From an uncultured Pelagibacteraceae bacterium (GTDB lineage: Bacteria > Pseudomonadota > Alphaproteobacteria > Pelagibacterales > Pelagibacteraceae), in NCBI GenBank assembly GCA_902583645.1, contig CACHWQ010000002.1:1-64000 (forward strand): a DNA stretch of 64,000 nucleotides. Direction: 5' to 3'. Under the pieces are notes generated by a model. That model made no database searches and was not told where the DNA came from. It was given only the letters and a program-made list of their open reading frames with translations. Of this stretch, positions 10,692 through 20,368 are shown in pieces (position 1 is the first letter of the stretch; each line of letters begins with the position of its first letter). Made by a program: the position numbers and the translations under genes.

Positions 10692-10978
10692 TATTCAACA
10701 ACCTTTGGGACTACAAAAAAATCTTTATTATCTTCAGGTGAGTTTTTAAGTATATCTTCTCTTATATTTTTTGATTTAATTTCGTCCTTTCTTAGTTTTA
10801 AATTTGTTTCAGCAATTGATGTAAGTGGTTCAATTTTTTCAGTATCTAGCTCTTCTAGTTTTTCGATAAATTTAAATATTGAATTTAAATCATCACTTAA
10901 TTTTTTAGCTTTATTATCATCTATTGATATTCTGGACAATTTAGAGATATGCTTTACTGTTTTAAGATCTATAGTCAT
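10691..10978 (-). CDS. gatC: Asp/Glu-tRNA amidotransferase subunit C
   Basis: Small GatC subunit (95 aa) that wraps around GatA and stabilises its contact with GatB. The family core is visible in VKHISKLSRISIDDNKAKKLSDDLNSIFKFIEKLEELDTEKIEPLTS, and the C-terminus FFVVPKVVE is typical. It is the first gene of the minus-strand run gatC-gatA-gatB-methyltransferase-trhO-MATE and is divergent from ruvX across 45 bases, in which I see no confident promoter. Confidence 0.93.
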   Translation of the reverse strand: MTIDLKTVKHISKLSRISIDDNKAKKLSDDLNSIFKFIEKLEELDTEKIEPLTSIAETNLKLRKDEIKSKNIREDILKNSPEDNKDFFVVPKVVE

Positions 10979-11023
10979 ATGATAAGAATATTGAAAACTA
11001 TCATTTAATCTGAAAATTACAAT

Positions 11024-11479
11024 ATGATCACAATCGATGCCCTAAAAGATAAATTAGATAATAATTCAAGATTGTTAGGTTTAGACCTGGGATCTAAAAG
11101 AATTGGCGTTTCTGTCTGTGATGATAGGAGGAAAATTGCCACTCCTTATAAAACTATTCAATTTACCAACATAGAAAATTTATCTTCTGAACTTGCAAAT
11201 ATAATAAAAGAAAATAACATTTCAGGTATAATTGTTGGAAATCCGTTAAATATGGACGGGTCATTTGGTAAAAGTTCACAATCAATCAGAGATAAAGCTA
11301 AAATTATTGAAGAAAAAACTGCTATTCCGGTTTGTTTGTGGGATGAAAGGCTATCGACATCAGGGGCTTATAGTTTATCGAGTGATCTCGACATAAAATT
11401 TTCTCAAAAAAAAAAGAAAATTGACGAAAAAGCGGCTACATTTATACTTCAAGGAGCTATTGATTATTTAAATAATTAA
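11024..11479 (+). CDS. ruvX: Holliday junction resolvase-like RuvX (YqgF)
   Basis: 151-aa RNase H-fold protein of the YqgF/RuvX family, implicated in pre-16S rRNA 5' processing and/or junction resolution. The N-terminal LLGLDLGSKRIGVSVCD carries the first catalytic acid. ISGIIVGNPLNMDGSFGKSS and VCLWDERLSTSGA supply the remaining family motifs, and KKIDEKAATFILQGAIDYL is the usual C-terminus. First gene of a plus-strand group with pyrB. Confidence 0.92.
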   Translation: MITIDALKDKLDNNSRLLGLDLGSKRIGVSVCDDRRKIATPYKTIQFTNIENLSSELANIIKENNISGIIVGNPLNMDGSFGKSSQSIRDKAKIIEEKTAIPVCLWDERLSTSGAYSLSSDLDIKFSQKKKKIDEKAATFILQGAIDYLNN

Positions 11480-11522
11480 ACCCTTGCCTTAGTGGCATTA
11501 AAAGTTTATAGAGTTGGTTTTA

Positions 11523-12464
11523 ATGGCAATTAATAAAAAAGCTATTAAAATTTCAAAAAAACACCTTCTAGGAATACAAGACCTCTCTATTTCTGATATA
11601 AATTTAATTTTAGACGAAGCTAAATCATTTATAACTTTAAATAAGAGCAAAAATAAAAAAATTGATATTTTAAGAGGTAAAACTCAAATTAATCTCTTTT
11701 TTGAACCATCAACAAGAACGCAAAGCTCTTTTGAGTTAGCAGGTAAGAGATTAGGCGCAGATGTAATGTCAATGAATATTGTAAATTCAGCAATTAAAAA
11801 AGGTGAAACTTTAATTGATACTGCAATGACATTAAATGCGATGCATCCAGATATAATCGTTATCAGACATCAGGATTCTGGAGCATGTAATCTACTTTCA
11901 CAAAAAGTAAATTGCGCTGTATTAAATGCTGGAGACGGAAGAAGAGAACATCCAACTCAAGCTTTATTAGATGCATTAACAATAATAGATAGAAAGAAAA
12001 AAATTAGTGGATTAAAAATTGCAATTTGCGGTGATATTCTCCATTCAAGAGTAGCAAGATCAAATATTTATTTATTAAATATGCTAGGTGCTGAATTAAA
12101 TATTGTTGCACCATCAAATTTAATGCCAAAGGATATTGAAAAATTAGGAATAAACAAATTTACTAATATGAAAGATGGTGTCAAAGATTGTGATATTGTC
12201 ATGATGTTAAGATTACAAAATGAAAGAATGACAAGCTCATTTTTATCATCAAACAGAGAGTATTATGAATATTACGGACTAACACCAGATAAACTTAAAT
12301 TAGCAAAAGATGATGCCCTAATAATGCATCCTGGACCTATGAATAGAGGTATCGAGATAGATACAAAACTAGCTGATGATATTAACAAAAGTGTTATTAA
12401 GGAACAAGTTGAACTTGGGGTAGCTGTACGAATGGCTTGCTTAAAAATTTTTGGACAACAATGA
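11523..12464 (+). CDS. pyrB: aspartate carbamoyltransferase, catalytic chain
   Basis: Second step of pyrimidine synthesis: carbamoyl phosphate plus aspartate to carbamoyl aspartate. The carbamoyl-phosphate loop [20 protein letters not shown], the [12 protein letters not shown] motif and [11 protein letters not shown] are intact. I chose the ATG at 11523 over an in-frame TTG at 11514, giving about 313 aa. The stop overlaps the next gene's ATG (ATGA at 12461-12464). Pairing with an inactive dihydroorotase-like subunit is a known alphaproteobacterial and pseudomonad arrangement. Confidence 0.95.
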   Translation: MAINKKAIKISKKHLLGIQDLSISDINLILDEAKSFITLNKSKNKKIDILRGKTQINLFFEPSTRTQSSFELAGKRLGADVMSMNIVNSAIKKGETLIDTAMTLNAMHPDIIVIRHQDSGACNLLSQKVNCAVLNAGDGRREHPTQALLDALTIIDRKKKISGLKIAICGDILHSRVARSNIYLLNMLGAELNIVAPSNLMPKDIEKLGINKFTNMKDGVKDCDIVMMLRLQNERMTSSFLSSNREYYEYYGLTPDKLKLAKDDALIMHPGPMNRGIEIDTKLADDINKSVIKEQVELGVAVRMACLKIFGQQ

Positions 12465-13750
12465 AGAAAAAGTTTTTTTTAAATGCAAATATAATAGATC
12501 CTCATAATGCAATTGATGAAGTTGGAGGATTGATAGTAAATGAAGAAGGTAAAATCGAGGCTGTTGGAAAAAAAGTAAATAAAAATAATATTCCATCTAG
12601 AGAAAAATTTATTGATTTAAATGGTAAACATATATTCCCGGGGCTAGTAGATATGAGAGTATTTGTGGGTGAGCCTGGTTTTGAATATAAAGAGAATTTT
12701 AAAACGTTAAGTAATGCTGCTCTATCTGGAGGTGTAACATCAGTTGTTACAATGCCAAACACATCGCCAGTTATAGATAATGTATCTATTGTAGACTTTT
12801 TAAAACGTAGAGGTCGAGATAAATCCAAGATAAATATTTATCCCTCTGCATCACTGACTAAAAATTTAGAAAGTACAAACATGACTGAATTTGGACTTTT
12901 AAAAAAGAAAGGAATTATTGCATTTACAGACGGTATTCAAACAATTCAAAATACTCGATTAATGTCCAGAATTATGAGATCAGCTTATGATCTTGATTGC
13001 TTAGTAATGCAACATGCAGAAGATTTTGAATTATCTAAAAATGGAAGCGTAAATGACGGCATAGTCGCAACACGTTTGGGCTTGCAGGGTATACCTGACT
13101 TGGCGGAAAGAATAATTATTGAAAGAGACTTAACTTTATTAGAAGATTTTAATTGTAGGTATCATATTTCACAAATCTCATCATCAAAGTCTGTTGATGT
13201 AATTAAAAAAAAGAAAGATGCTGTGAAATTTACTACTGGTGTATCAATTAATAATTTGTCTTTAAATGAAAATGATATCGGTGATTTTAGAACCTTCTTA
13301 AAACTGTCTCCCCCTTTAAGAACTGAAGAGGATAGGATATCACTTGTAGATGCAATAAATAAAGATCTTATTGATGTGATTGTTTCAGATCATAAGCCAG
13401 AAGATGAGGAGTCTAAAAGATTAACCTTTTCACAAGCTGCAACTGGCGCGTCAGGCATAGAAACACTTTTACCATTAGCTTTAGAACAGTATCATAATAA
13501 TTCAATTAAACTTTTTAAAATAATTGAATTATTAACGAGTAATCCAGCTAAAATACTTAAAATAAATAAAGGAACTCTCTCTATAGGAAGTAATGCAGAT
13601 TTTTGTATAGTAGATATAAATAAACCTTGGATAATCAAAAAAGAAAATTTGATTTCTAAGTCTAAAAATACATCCATAGAAGATAAAAAGATGCAAGGAA
13701 AAGTTTTATCAACATTTGTTAACGGTGAAGAGTTATATAAAACGAATTAG
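12461..13750 (+). CDS. pyrX: dihydroorotase-like protein lacking the HxH metal motif
   Basis: 429-aa amidohydrolase-fold protein of the class I dihydroorotase family. The usual DxHxH metal site after strand 1 reads [18 protein letters not shown]: both histidines are replaced, by Arg and Phe. Later ligand-type positions remain (HAED, HISQISS, VSDHKPE). This matches the non-catalytic PyrC'/PyrX subunit that holds aspartate carbamoyltransferase together in pseudomonads and many Alphaproteobacteria, so an active pyrC should lie elsewhere. The start is the ATG overlapping the pyrB stop; a TTG 24 bases upstream is less likely. If the family name is assigned by similarity alone it would be called pyrC. 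Confidence 0.85.
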   Translation: MKKKFFLNANIIDPHNAIDEVGGLIVNEEGKIEAVGKKVNKNNIPSREKFIDLNGKHIFPGLVDMRVFVGEPGFEYKENFKTLSNAALSGGVTSVVTMPNTSPVIDNVSIVDFLKRRGRDKSKINIYPSASLTKNLESTNMTEFGLLKKKGIIAFTDGIQTIQNTRLMSRIMRSAYDLDCLVMQHAEDFELSKNGSVNDGIVATRLGLQGIPDLAERIIIERDLTLLEDFNCRYHISQISSSKSVDVIKKKKDAVKFTTGVSINNLSLNENDIGDFRTFLKLSPPLRTEEDRISLVDAINKDLIDVIVSDHKPEDEESKRLTFSQAATGASGIETLLPLALEQYHNNSIKLFKIIELLTSNPAKILKINKGTLSIGSNADFCIVDINKPWIIKKENLISKSKNTSIEDKKMQGKVLSTFVNGEELYKTN

Positions 13751-13752
13751 AT

Positions 13753-14328
13753 ATGTTATTCTTAATTTTATTTATTAGTTATTTAATAGGTTCGATTCCA
13801 TTTGGATTTTTATTAACAAAAATATTTTTGAAAAAAGATATACGTGATATTGGATCAGGTAACATTGGTGCAACAAATGCATTAAGAACAGGTAATAAAT
13901 TAATTGGCTATAGCACTTTAGTCCTAGATATTGGTAAAGCAGTAATTTTACTTTTAGTAATAAAGTTTAATTTTTCAGAATACTTATTTACATCTTCAAT
14001 TGCAGTTTTTTTAGGACATGTTTTTCCTATATGGTTAAAGTTTAAGGGTGGAAAAGGAGTTGCTACGTATATTGGTATACTTTTTTGTATAAATATTTAT
14101 TTAGCAATCATTTTTATAATTGTCTGGCTTGTAGTGTTTGTTATATCAAAGTATTCTTCACTTGCTTCAATGGTAGCATCATTTTTTGTTCCACTTTCGA
14201 GTTATTTTTTAACTAATGATATCAACTATTATTTTTATATTATTTTATTTTTCCTAATATTGATTACCCACAAAAAAAATATAAAACGCCTAAAAAATAA
14301 TACTGAATCTAAGACAAGAATTTATTAA
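13753..14328 (+). CDS. plsY: glycerol-3-phosphate acyltransferase PlsY
   Basis: Integral membrane acyltransferase that uses acyl-phosphate to make lysophosphatidic acid, the first step of phospholipid synthesis. At 191 aa it has about five hydrophobic segments. The substrate loops GSIPFGFLLTK, DIRDIGSGNIGATNALRTG and the glycine-rich FKGGKGVATYIG are all present. It starts two bases after the pyrX stop. The dprA gene often found after plsY in relatives is absent, and topA follows. Confidence 0.93.
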   Translation: MLFLILFISYLIGSIPFGFLLTKIFLKKDIRDIGSGNIGATNALRTGNKLIGYSTLVLDIGKAVILLLVIKFNFSEYLFTSSIAVFLGHVFPIWLKFKGGKGVATYIGILFCINIYLAIIFIIVWLVVFVISKYSSLASMVASFFVPLSSYFLTNDINYYFYIILFFLILITHKKNIKRLKNNTESKTRIY

Positions 14329-14367
14329 TTTGACTAAAAGTACAATTTATGTGTAGTTTTAGACAAT

Positions 14368-16950
14368 ATGAATCTTGTAATTGTTGAAAGTCCCGCAAAA
14401 GCAAAAACCATAAATAAATATTTAGGAGAGAATTATACTGTTTTAGCAAGCTATGGTCACATAAGAGATCTGCCATCGAAAAATGGATCTGTTGATCCTG
14501 AAAATAAATTTAAAATGATATGGGAAGTTGATAGTTTTTCAAAAAAATATTTAAAAGAAATTACTGATGTTGCGAAAGATTCAGATAAGATAATTCTAGC
14601 AACCGATCCTGATCGTGAAGGTGAGGCTATTGCCTGGCATGTGAAAGAATTTCTAGATGAAAAAAAACTATTAAAAGATAAAAAAATAGAAAGAGTAGTT
14701 TTTAATGAAATAACCAAAACAGCTGTCACTAAAGGTATTGAAAATCCAAGAAAAATTGAGGATCAGTTAGTAGACGCTTATATGGCAAGAAGAGCCTTAG
14801 ACTATCTAGTTGGTTTTAACATTTCACCAATACTTTGGACAAAACTTCCAGGTTCAAAATCTGCAGGTAGGGTTCAATCTGTAGCTCTAAAATTACTAAC
14901 GGAAAGAGAGCATGAAATAGAAATATTCAAACCGGATGAGTTTTGGACACTAAATGTAAACTTTAATACAAATGATAATTCAAAAATTAATTCAACAATA
15001 GTGAAAATAGATGGAAATAAAATTGAAAAATTTAGTTTTAAAAATAAAGAGGATATTAATTTAGCAATCGAAAAAATTAAAAGTAATAATTATAAAATTA
15101 CTGATATTACATCTAAAATATTTACTAGAAATCCTGTTGGACCATTTACAACATCTACTTTACAACAAACAGCGTCAAGTAAATTAGGTTTTGGTGCATC
15201 ACGAACTATGCAAATAGCACAGAGATTATATCAAGGTATAGATATTGATGGTGATACAAAAGGTTTGATAACATATATGAGAACTGATGGAACGAACATT
15301 TCCAAAGAGGCTGTAAATGAATTTAGATCTTATATAAATGATAATTTTGGTAAGAATTATTTACCTGAACAACAATTAAATTATTCTGGTAAGAAAGCTA
15401 AGAACGCTCAAGAGGCGCATGAAGCTATAAGACCAACGAATATCGAAAATTCGCCTGAAAAAATGAAAAAATATTTAAGCTCTGATCAAAATAAACTTTA
15501 TAATTTAATTTGGTCAAGAGCTTTATCTTCACAAATGGAATCTGCAAAGTTCGATAGAAAAACTATATCTATACAATCAGATGACTCTAAAAATATATTA
15601 AGATCAAGTGGATCAGTGATTAAATTTGATGGTTTTTTAAAACTTTATAAAATTGAAGATGATCAAAATGATGAAAAAATACTTCCAGAGGTAAACAAAG
15701 GTCCAATAAATATTGAAAGTTTTGTTGATGAACAGCATTTTACTCAACCTCCTCCCAGATACTCAGAAGCTAGTTTAGTTAAGAAACTTGAAGAATTAGG
15801 TATTGGTAGACCATCAACATATGCCAGCATCATCTCAGTTATTGCTAATAGAGGATATGCAGATATCGTAAATAAGAGATTTTTTCCTACAGATAGAGGT
15901 AAGTTAATATCAGCATTTTTGGAAAAACTTTTCACTAAATATGTTGATTATGGATTTACAGCTAAACTAGAAGATCAACTAGATGATATTACGTCTGGTA
16001 AAGAAGACTGGATTAAAGTTCTTGAACAATTTTGGGCAGATTTTAATAAAAATATAACAAGTGTAAAAGAAAAAAGAACTAGAGAGGTATTAGATTTGCT
16101 TAACGAAAGCTTGGGGAGTCTTGTTTTTGATACAAACTCAGAGGGAAAAGTAGATAGAAGTTGTAAATTGTACAATAAATCATGCAAATCATCTATCGAA
16201 GGTATGTTAAGTTTGAAAAATAGTTTTAGAGGTGGTGCATTTATAGGCTGTTCTAATTATCCAGAATGTAAATTTACAAGACCTCTTTCAAAAACAAAAG
16301 CAGCAGAGCAATTAAACCTAGCAGAGCCAAAATTAATTGGAAAACATGAAAATGGTAAAGATATATTTTTAAAGAACGGAAGATTTGGTCCTTATCTCCA
16401 ATATGAAATTGACAATGATGTAGTTGAGAAAAAAACTAAAAAAAAGAAAAAACTTAAGAAGCAAAAAGATGACAATTTGAAAAATGTATCTATACCTAAA
16501 GGTATTGATATTGATACTATAGATTTAGATAAGGCCAAGTATTTATGTTCTCTACCAAAAAATCTTGGTTTAAATCCAGAAAACCAAAAAGAAATTTTTT
16601 TAAATTCAGGAAGATTTGGACCATATCTAAAATGTGAAAATAAATCTGCAAGACTAGAGAATGTTGAAGATATTTTTACTATAGGATTAAATAGAGCTAT
16701 AACATTAATAGCTGAAGCTAAACCAGGTAGAATCTCTTCATCACTAATTAAAGATTTGGGTGAACATCCTGAAGATAAAAAACCAGTAAGGATTATGAAA
16801 GGTCAGTATGGACCTTACATTAAATATAAATCTTTAAACGCAACTATACCTGAAGAAAAAGATCCCACGGAACTAACTATGGAGGAAGCTTTAATTTTGA
16901 TTGAGAAAAGAAAAGAGTACGATAGAAATAAGAAAAAGAAAAAAAAATGA
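14368..16950 (+). CDS. topA: DNA topoisomerase I
   Basis: Type IA topoisomerase relaxing negative supercoils (860 aa). The Toprim domain opens with VESPAKAKTINKYLG and holds ILATDPDREGEAIAWH; the active-site Tyr lies in GLITYMRTDGTNIS. A cysteine cluster (CKLYNKSC ... CSNYPEC, near residues 605-635) forms one zinc finger. The C-terminus has three repeats with a GRFGPYL/GQYGPYI core separated by a Lys-rich linker, as in many alphaproteobacterial TopA proteins. A TTGACT box lies at 14330-14335, but I see no convincing -10 for a private promoter. It overlaps the next gene by four bases. Confidence 0.97.
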   Translation: MNLVIVESPAKAKTINKYLGENYTVLASYGHIRDLPSKNGSVDPENKFKMIWEVDSFSKKYLKEITDVAKDSDKIILATDPDREGEAIAWHVKEFLDEKKLLKDKKIERVVFNEITKTAVTKGIENPRKIEDQLVDAYMARRALDYLVGFNISPILWTKLPGSKSAGRVQSVALKLLTEREHEIEIFKPDEFWTLNVNFNTNDNSKINSTIVKIDGNKIEKFSFKNKEDINLAIEKIKSNNYKITDITSKIFTRNPVGPFTTSTLQQTASSKLGFGASRTMQIAQRLYQGIDIDGDTKGLITYMRTDGTNISKEAVNEFRSYINDNFGKNYLPEQQLNYSGKKAKNAQEAHEAIRPTNIENSPEKMKKYLSSDQNKLYNLIWSRALSSQMESAKFDRKTISIQSDDSKNILRSSGSVIKFDGFLKLYKIEDDQNDEKILPEVNKGPINIESFVDEQHFTQPPPRYSEASLVKKLEELGIGRPSTYASIISVIANRGYADIVNKRFFPTDRGKLISAFLEKLFTKYVDYGFTAKLEDQLDDITSGKEDWIKVLEQFWADFNKNITSVKEKRTREVLDLLNESLGSLVFDTNSEGKVDRSCKLYNKSCKSSIEGMLSLKNSFRGGAFIGCSNYPECKFTRPLSKTKAAEQLNLAEPKLIGKHENGKDIFLKNGRFGPYLQYEIDNDVVEKKTKKKKKLKKQKDDNLKNVSIPKGIDIDTIDLDKAKYLCSLPKNLGLNPENQKEIFLNSGRFGPYLKCENKSARLENVEDIFTIGLNRAITLIAEAKPGRISSSLIKDLGEHPEDKKPVRIMKGQYGPYIKYKSLNATIPEEKDPTELTMEEALILIEKRKEYDRNKKKKKK

Positions 16951-17408
16951 ACTTTGAAGAAAATATAAAAAAAAATAATATTAGGCTTCCTAATGCTGCT
17001 GATCCTGTTGGCTCATATGTTGCAACTAAGATAGTAGGAAAGTTACTTTATATATCGGGACAAATATCAATTGATGCAGATGGTAAACTCATCAAAGGGA
17101 AAGTTGGAAAAGATTTAACCATAGATGAGGGTTATCAGGCTGCAATTAGATGTGCATTAAGTATAGTTGCACAGTCAAAAAAAGCTACTAACGGAGATCT
17201 ATCAAAAATAAAATCGTGTATAAAACTAACTGGTTTTGTAAATTCAGTTGATACGTTTACAGATCAACCTAAGGTTATTAATGGTGCATCTGATACAATA
17301 TCAAAAATATTTGGTGATGCAGGGATGCATACAAGAGCTGCTGTAAGCGTAAATAGTTTACCTCTAGGGGTAGCAGTTGAAGTTGATGCTATATTTGAGC
17401 TAAATTAG
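16947..17408 (+). CDS. RidA family protein
   Basis: 153-aa member of the RidA/YjgF/YER057c superfamily, probably the longer subgroup that begins with an N-terminal helix (LPNAADPVGSYVATKIVGKLLYISGQI). RidA itself deaminates reactive enamine/imine intermediates; for this subgroup the substrate is unknown. The C-terminal AAVSVNSLPLGVAVEVDAIFEL carries the conserved VxSLP..VEVDAI text, but I cannot assign the catalytic Arg with confidence. ATGA overlap with topA implies co-translation. The 8-base gap to convergent ugd leaves no room for a terminator. Confidence 0.85.
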   Translation: MNFEENIKKNNIRLPNAADPVGSYVATKIVGKLLYISGQISIDADGKLIKGKVGKDLTIDEGYQAAIRCALSIVAQSKKATNGDLSKIKSCIKLTGFVNSVDTFTDQPKVINGASDTISKIFGDAGMHTRAAVSVNSLPLGVAVEVDAIFELN

Positions 17409-17416
17409 TTTTTAAT

Positions 17417-18715
17417 CTATCTACCAACACCAAAATATTTAAAACCTTGTTGATTAATTTTTGTAGGCGTATAAATATTTCTCATGTCAAATATAATTGG
17501 TTTTTTACCTTTTGCGTAGGATTTAAAATTTATTGATTTAAAATCATTCCATTCAGTATGAATAATTACTAAATCTGAATTTTTTAAAGCATCTTTGATA
17601 TTTTCTTTGAAAGTCACGTTTTTATATTTACTTAACTCTTTTTTTAATCCTGTAGGATCATAATAAGTAATTTTGGCTCCCTTTTTACTCAACACCGGTA
17701 TCATGGTTAAACTTGATGAATCTCTCATATCGTCAGTATTAGCTTTAAAAGTAACGCCTAAAAAACATATAGTTTTGTTCCTAAATCTGTTTTTTAGTAG
17801 CTTGCTTACTCGATTTAATAATAGATTTGACCTATTCTTATTTGATTTGACTACACTTTTAATTACTGAAAGATTTGTTTTAAATCTGTCTGCGGTGTTA
17901 ATTATTGCTTTAGTATCCTTTGGGAAACATGATCCTCCATATGCTGGTCCTGCTCTCAAGAAACGACCTCCTATACGTTTATCAAGTCCCATACCTATTG
18001 ATATATCCTCAATATTAATATTTGTTTTTTCACACAGATTAGCTAGTTCATTTATAAATGTAATTTTTGTTGCTAAAAAAGCATTTGAAGCATATTTGAT
18101 TAATTCTGCTGCTCTTCTTGATGTGTTCAGATATTGAGCACCTTTAGAAATTAATGGCGCATACAATGCTTTAAGTATTTTATTTGATTTAATATCATTA
18201 GTTCCAACCACAACTCTATCAGGAAAAATAAAATCTCTAATAGCTTCTCCTTCCCTCAAAAATTCAGGATTTGAAACTATTGAAAAATTTTTTTTTTTAT
18301 TTTTTTTTCGAATAATTTTTTCAATTTCATCACCAGTTGTGACAGGTACAGTTGATTTAGTAATTATTATTTTAAATTTATTTATTGATTTTCCAATTTG
18401 TTTTGCAACATTATATACCTGACTAAGATCAGCGTTGTTTCCACCTTTTTTTGTAGGGGTGCCAACGCATATAAAAATTATATCAGATTTTTTAACTGAG
18501 TCTTTAAGATCAGTTGAAAAATTGAGTCTTTTATTTCTGTAATTTTTTAACACCAATTCTTCTAATCCTGGTTCATAAATAGGTATCTTTCCTTTTTTTA
18601 ATGAATTAATTTTATTTTGATCTTTATCAACACAAATAACGTTGTTTCCTAAATCAGCAAAACAAACACCGCTAACAAGACCTACATAGCCAGTTCCAAT
18701 CATACAAAGTTTCAT
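17417..18715 (-). CDS. ugd: UDP-glucose 6-dehydrogenase
   Basis: Oxidises UDP-glucose to UDP-glucuronate with two NAD+, supplying acidic sugars for surface polysaccharide. The 432-aa protein has the N-terminal Rossmann motif MIGTGYVGLVSGVCFADLG, the IIFICVGTPT and NPEFLREGEAIRDF segments, and the catalytic cysteine in GPAYGGSCFPKDTKAI. The C-terminal domain holds LGVTFKANTDDMRDSSS. It overlaps galU by four bases, so the two consecutive steps are made from one transcript. Confidence 0.95.
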   Translation of the reverse strand: MKLCMIGTGYVGLVSGVCFADLGNNVICVDKDQNKINSLKKGKIPIYEPGLEELVLKNYRNKRLNFSTDLKDSVKKSDIIFICVGTPTKKGGNNADLSQVYNVAKQIGKSINKFKIIITKSTVPVTTGDEIEKIIRKKNKKKNFSIVSNPEFLREGEAIRDFIFPDRVVVGTNDIKSNKILKALYAPLISKGAQYLNTSRRAAELIKYASNAFLATKITFINELANLCEKTNINIEDISIGMGLDKRIGGRFLRAGPAYGGSCFPKDTKAIINTADRFKTNLSVIKSVVKSNKNRSNLLLNRVSKLLKNRFRNKTICFLGVTFKANTDDMRDSSSLTMIPVLSKKGAKITYYDPTGLKKELSKYKNVTFKENIKDALKNSDLVIIHTEWNDFKSINFKSYAKGKKPIIFDMRNIYTPTKINQQGFKYFGVGR

Positions 18716-19527
18716 AATTTAGCTATCTCCAATGAAGATTTGATATATCCATGCATTGTTCCGCAATCTAAATATTTGCCTTCAAAATTATGGCCGATAA
18801 ATTTATTATTTTGTTTTATCAAAGTTCTAATAGCGTCTGTAATATGAATTTCCCCACCCTTACCTTTTTTTTGATTTTTTAAAATACTAAAAATCTTTTT
18901 TGGCAAAATGTATCGACCTATTACTGCATTATTTGAAGGGGCATCTTTTATATTAGGTTTTTCAACTACGTCTTTGACAAAAAAGTTTTTTTTATCTATA
19001 TTTTTTTCTTTCATATAAATTCCCCATCTATTAACTGTCTTTCTTTGGACTTTCATACTTGCCATAACAGAACAATTTTTCTTTTTATGAATTGATATCA
19101 TAGCTTTTGAACAATTTTTTTTTATTATAAGGTCGTCTGGTAATAACATTAAAAAAAAATTATCTTTTATCTTGCTTTTTGTTTTGTAAACTGCATCACC
19201 TGTTCCTAATGGTGTATTTTGATAAACAAATTTTATTATATTTTTATATTTTTTAATTTTTTTATATTCCTCTATTACCCTTTTATCTTTTTTTTTTTTT
19301 ATTATTTTTTTAAAAAAAGAATCGTTATAAAAATATTTTTTTATAATTTTTTTTTTATTTGATATAATGAAGATTACTTCTTTAATGCCAGCCTCTATAC
19401 ATTCATCTAGTATATATTCAACACCTGGCTTACCATTCATAGGTAGAAGTTCTTTTGCAAAAACACTAGTAAGAGGCAAAAGTCTTGTGCCTAATCCTGC
19501 TAATGGTATTATGGCTTGTTTAATCAT
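18712..19527 (-). CDS. galU: UTP-glucose-1-phosphate uridylyltransferase
   Basis: Forms UDP-glucose, the substrate of the adjacent ugd product. At 271 aa it is slightly short for GalU but complete: nucleotide loop IIPLAGLGTRLLPLTSVFAKELLPMNGKP, FVYQNTPLGTGDAVY, and VVEKPNIKDAPSNNAVIGRYIL. The stretch around residues 70-90 is unusually Lys-rich, in line with the A-rich codon use here. It is divergent from panC across only 31 bases. Confidence 0.93.
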   Translation of the reverse strand: MIKQAIIPLAGLGTRLLPLTSVFAKELLPMNGKPGVEYILDECIEAGIKEVIFIISNKKKIIKKYFYNDSFFKKIIKKKKDKRVIEEYKKIKKYKNIIKFVYQNTPLGTGDAVYKTKSKIKDNFFLMLLPDDLIIKKNCSKAMISIHKKKNCSVMASMKVQRKTVNRWGIYMKEKNIDKKNFFVKDVVEKPNIKDAPSNNAVIGRYILPKKIFSILKNQKKGKGGEIHITDAIRTLIKQNNKFIGHNFEGKYLDCGTMHGYIKSSLEIAKL

Positions 19528-19558
19528 TGTGCGTTGTAATATTTAATGGCTATCATAA

Positions 19559-20368
19559 ATGATAATATTTAAAAGTATTAATAAATTAAAAGAAAAAGTT
19601 AATATTATGGCAAATATTGGCTTTGTGCCAACAATGGGATCGCTTCATAAGGGCCATATTGCTTTAATAAAAATCTCAAAACAAAGATGTAATAAAACAC
19701 TTGTTAGTATTTTTGTAAATCCATCACAATTTAATAAAAAGACAGATTATCGAAAGTATCCACGAAACTTAAATAATGATCTTAAAATCTTAAAAAAATT
19801 AAAAGTTGATTATGTATTGGTACCCAAAATAAAGGATATTTATAAAACTAAAAAGCAAATGAAAATTAAGCTAAAAAAAAAAGATAAAGTTCTTTGCTCA
19901 AAATGTAGACCTGGCCATTTTGAAGGCGTTTTAGGAGTAATTTCAATCTTTTTAAAAAATATTAGAGCAAAATTTATGTTTTTAGGTAATAAAGACTTTC
20001 AGCAAGTTTATCTAGTAAAAAAATATTTAGGAAAAAAATTTAAAACAAAAATAATTAATTGTAAAACTATTAGATTTAAAAATTCACTTGCTTATTCTTC
20101 AAGAAATAAACTGCTTACAAAAAAATATTTAAATAATGGAATTGCTATATCAAAAATAATTAAAAATTTTCATTATAAAATAACTAAAGATTTTTCTAAA
20201 ATAAAAGAAATTGAAAATATTAGATATAAAATTTCTAATATTTGTTCTCAAATTGAATACTTGGAAATTAGAAATAAAAATAATCTTACAACTAATATAA
20301 ATAAAAAAAATTTTAAAATTTTTATAGCTTATTATTTAGGAAATATAAGACTTATTGATAATTTTTAA
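19559..20368 (+). CDS. panC: pantothenate synthetase
   Basis: Condenses pantoate and beta-alanine with ATP to form pantothenate, the precursor of coenzyme A. The 269-aa protein has the class I nucleotidyltransferase signature PTMGSLHKGH, VSIFVNPSQF, RPGHFEGVLGVIS, GNKDFQQVYLVK and a SSRN motif (YSSRN instead of the usual MSSRN). It stands alone on the plus strand, and its stop overlaps the convergent mgtE stop by four bases. Confidence 0.93.
   Translation: MIIFKSINKLKEKVNIMANIGFVPTMGSLHKGHIALIKISKQRCNKTLVSIFVNPSQFNKKTDYRKYPRNLNNDLKILKKLKVDYVLVPKIKDIYKTKKQMKIKLKKKDKVLCSKCRPGHFEGVLGVISIFLKNIRAKFMFLGNKDFQQVYLVKKYLGKKFKTKIINCKTIRFKNSLAYSSRNKLLTKKYLNNGIAISKIIKNFHYKITKDFSKIKEIENIRYKISNICSQIEYLEIRNKNNLTTNINKKNFKIFIAYYLGNIRLIDNF

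Noticed and set aside
14330-14359. Separate promoter for topA
   Set aside because: TTGACT is present, but no -10 better than TAGTTT at 18 bases was found, and the gene can be read from the pyrB-plsY transcript.
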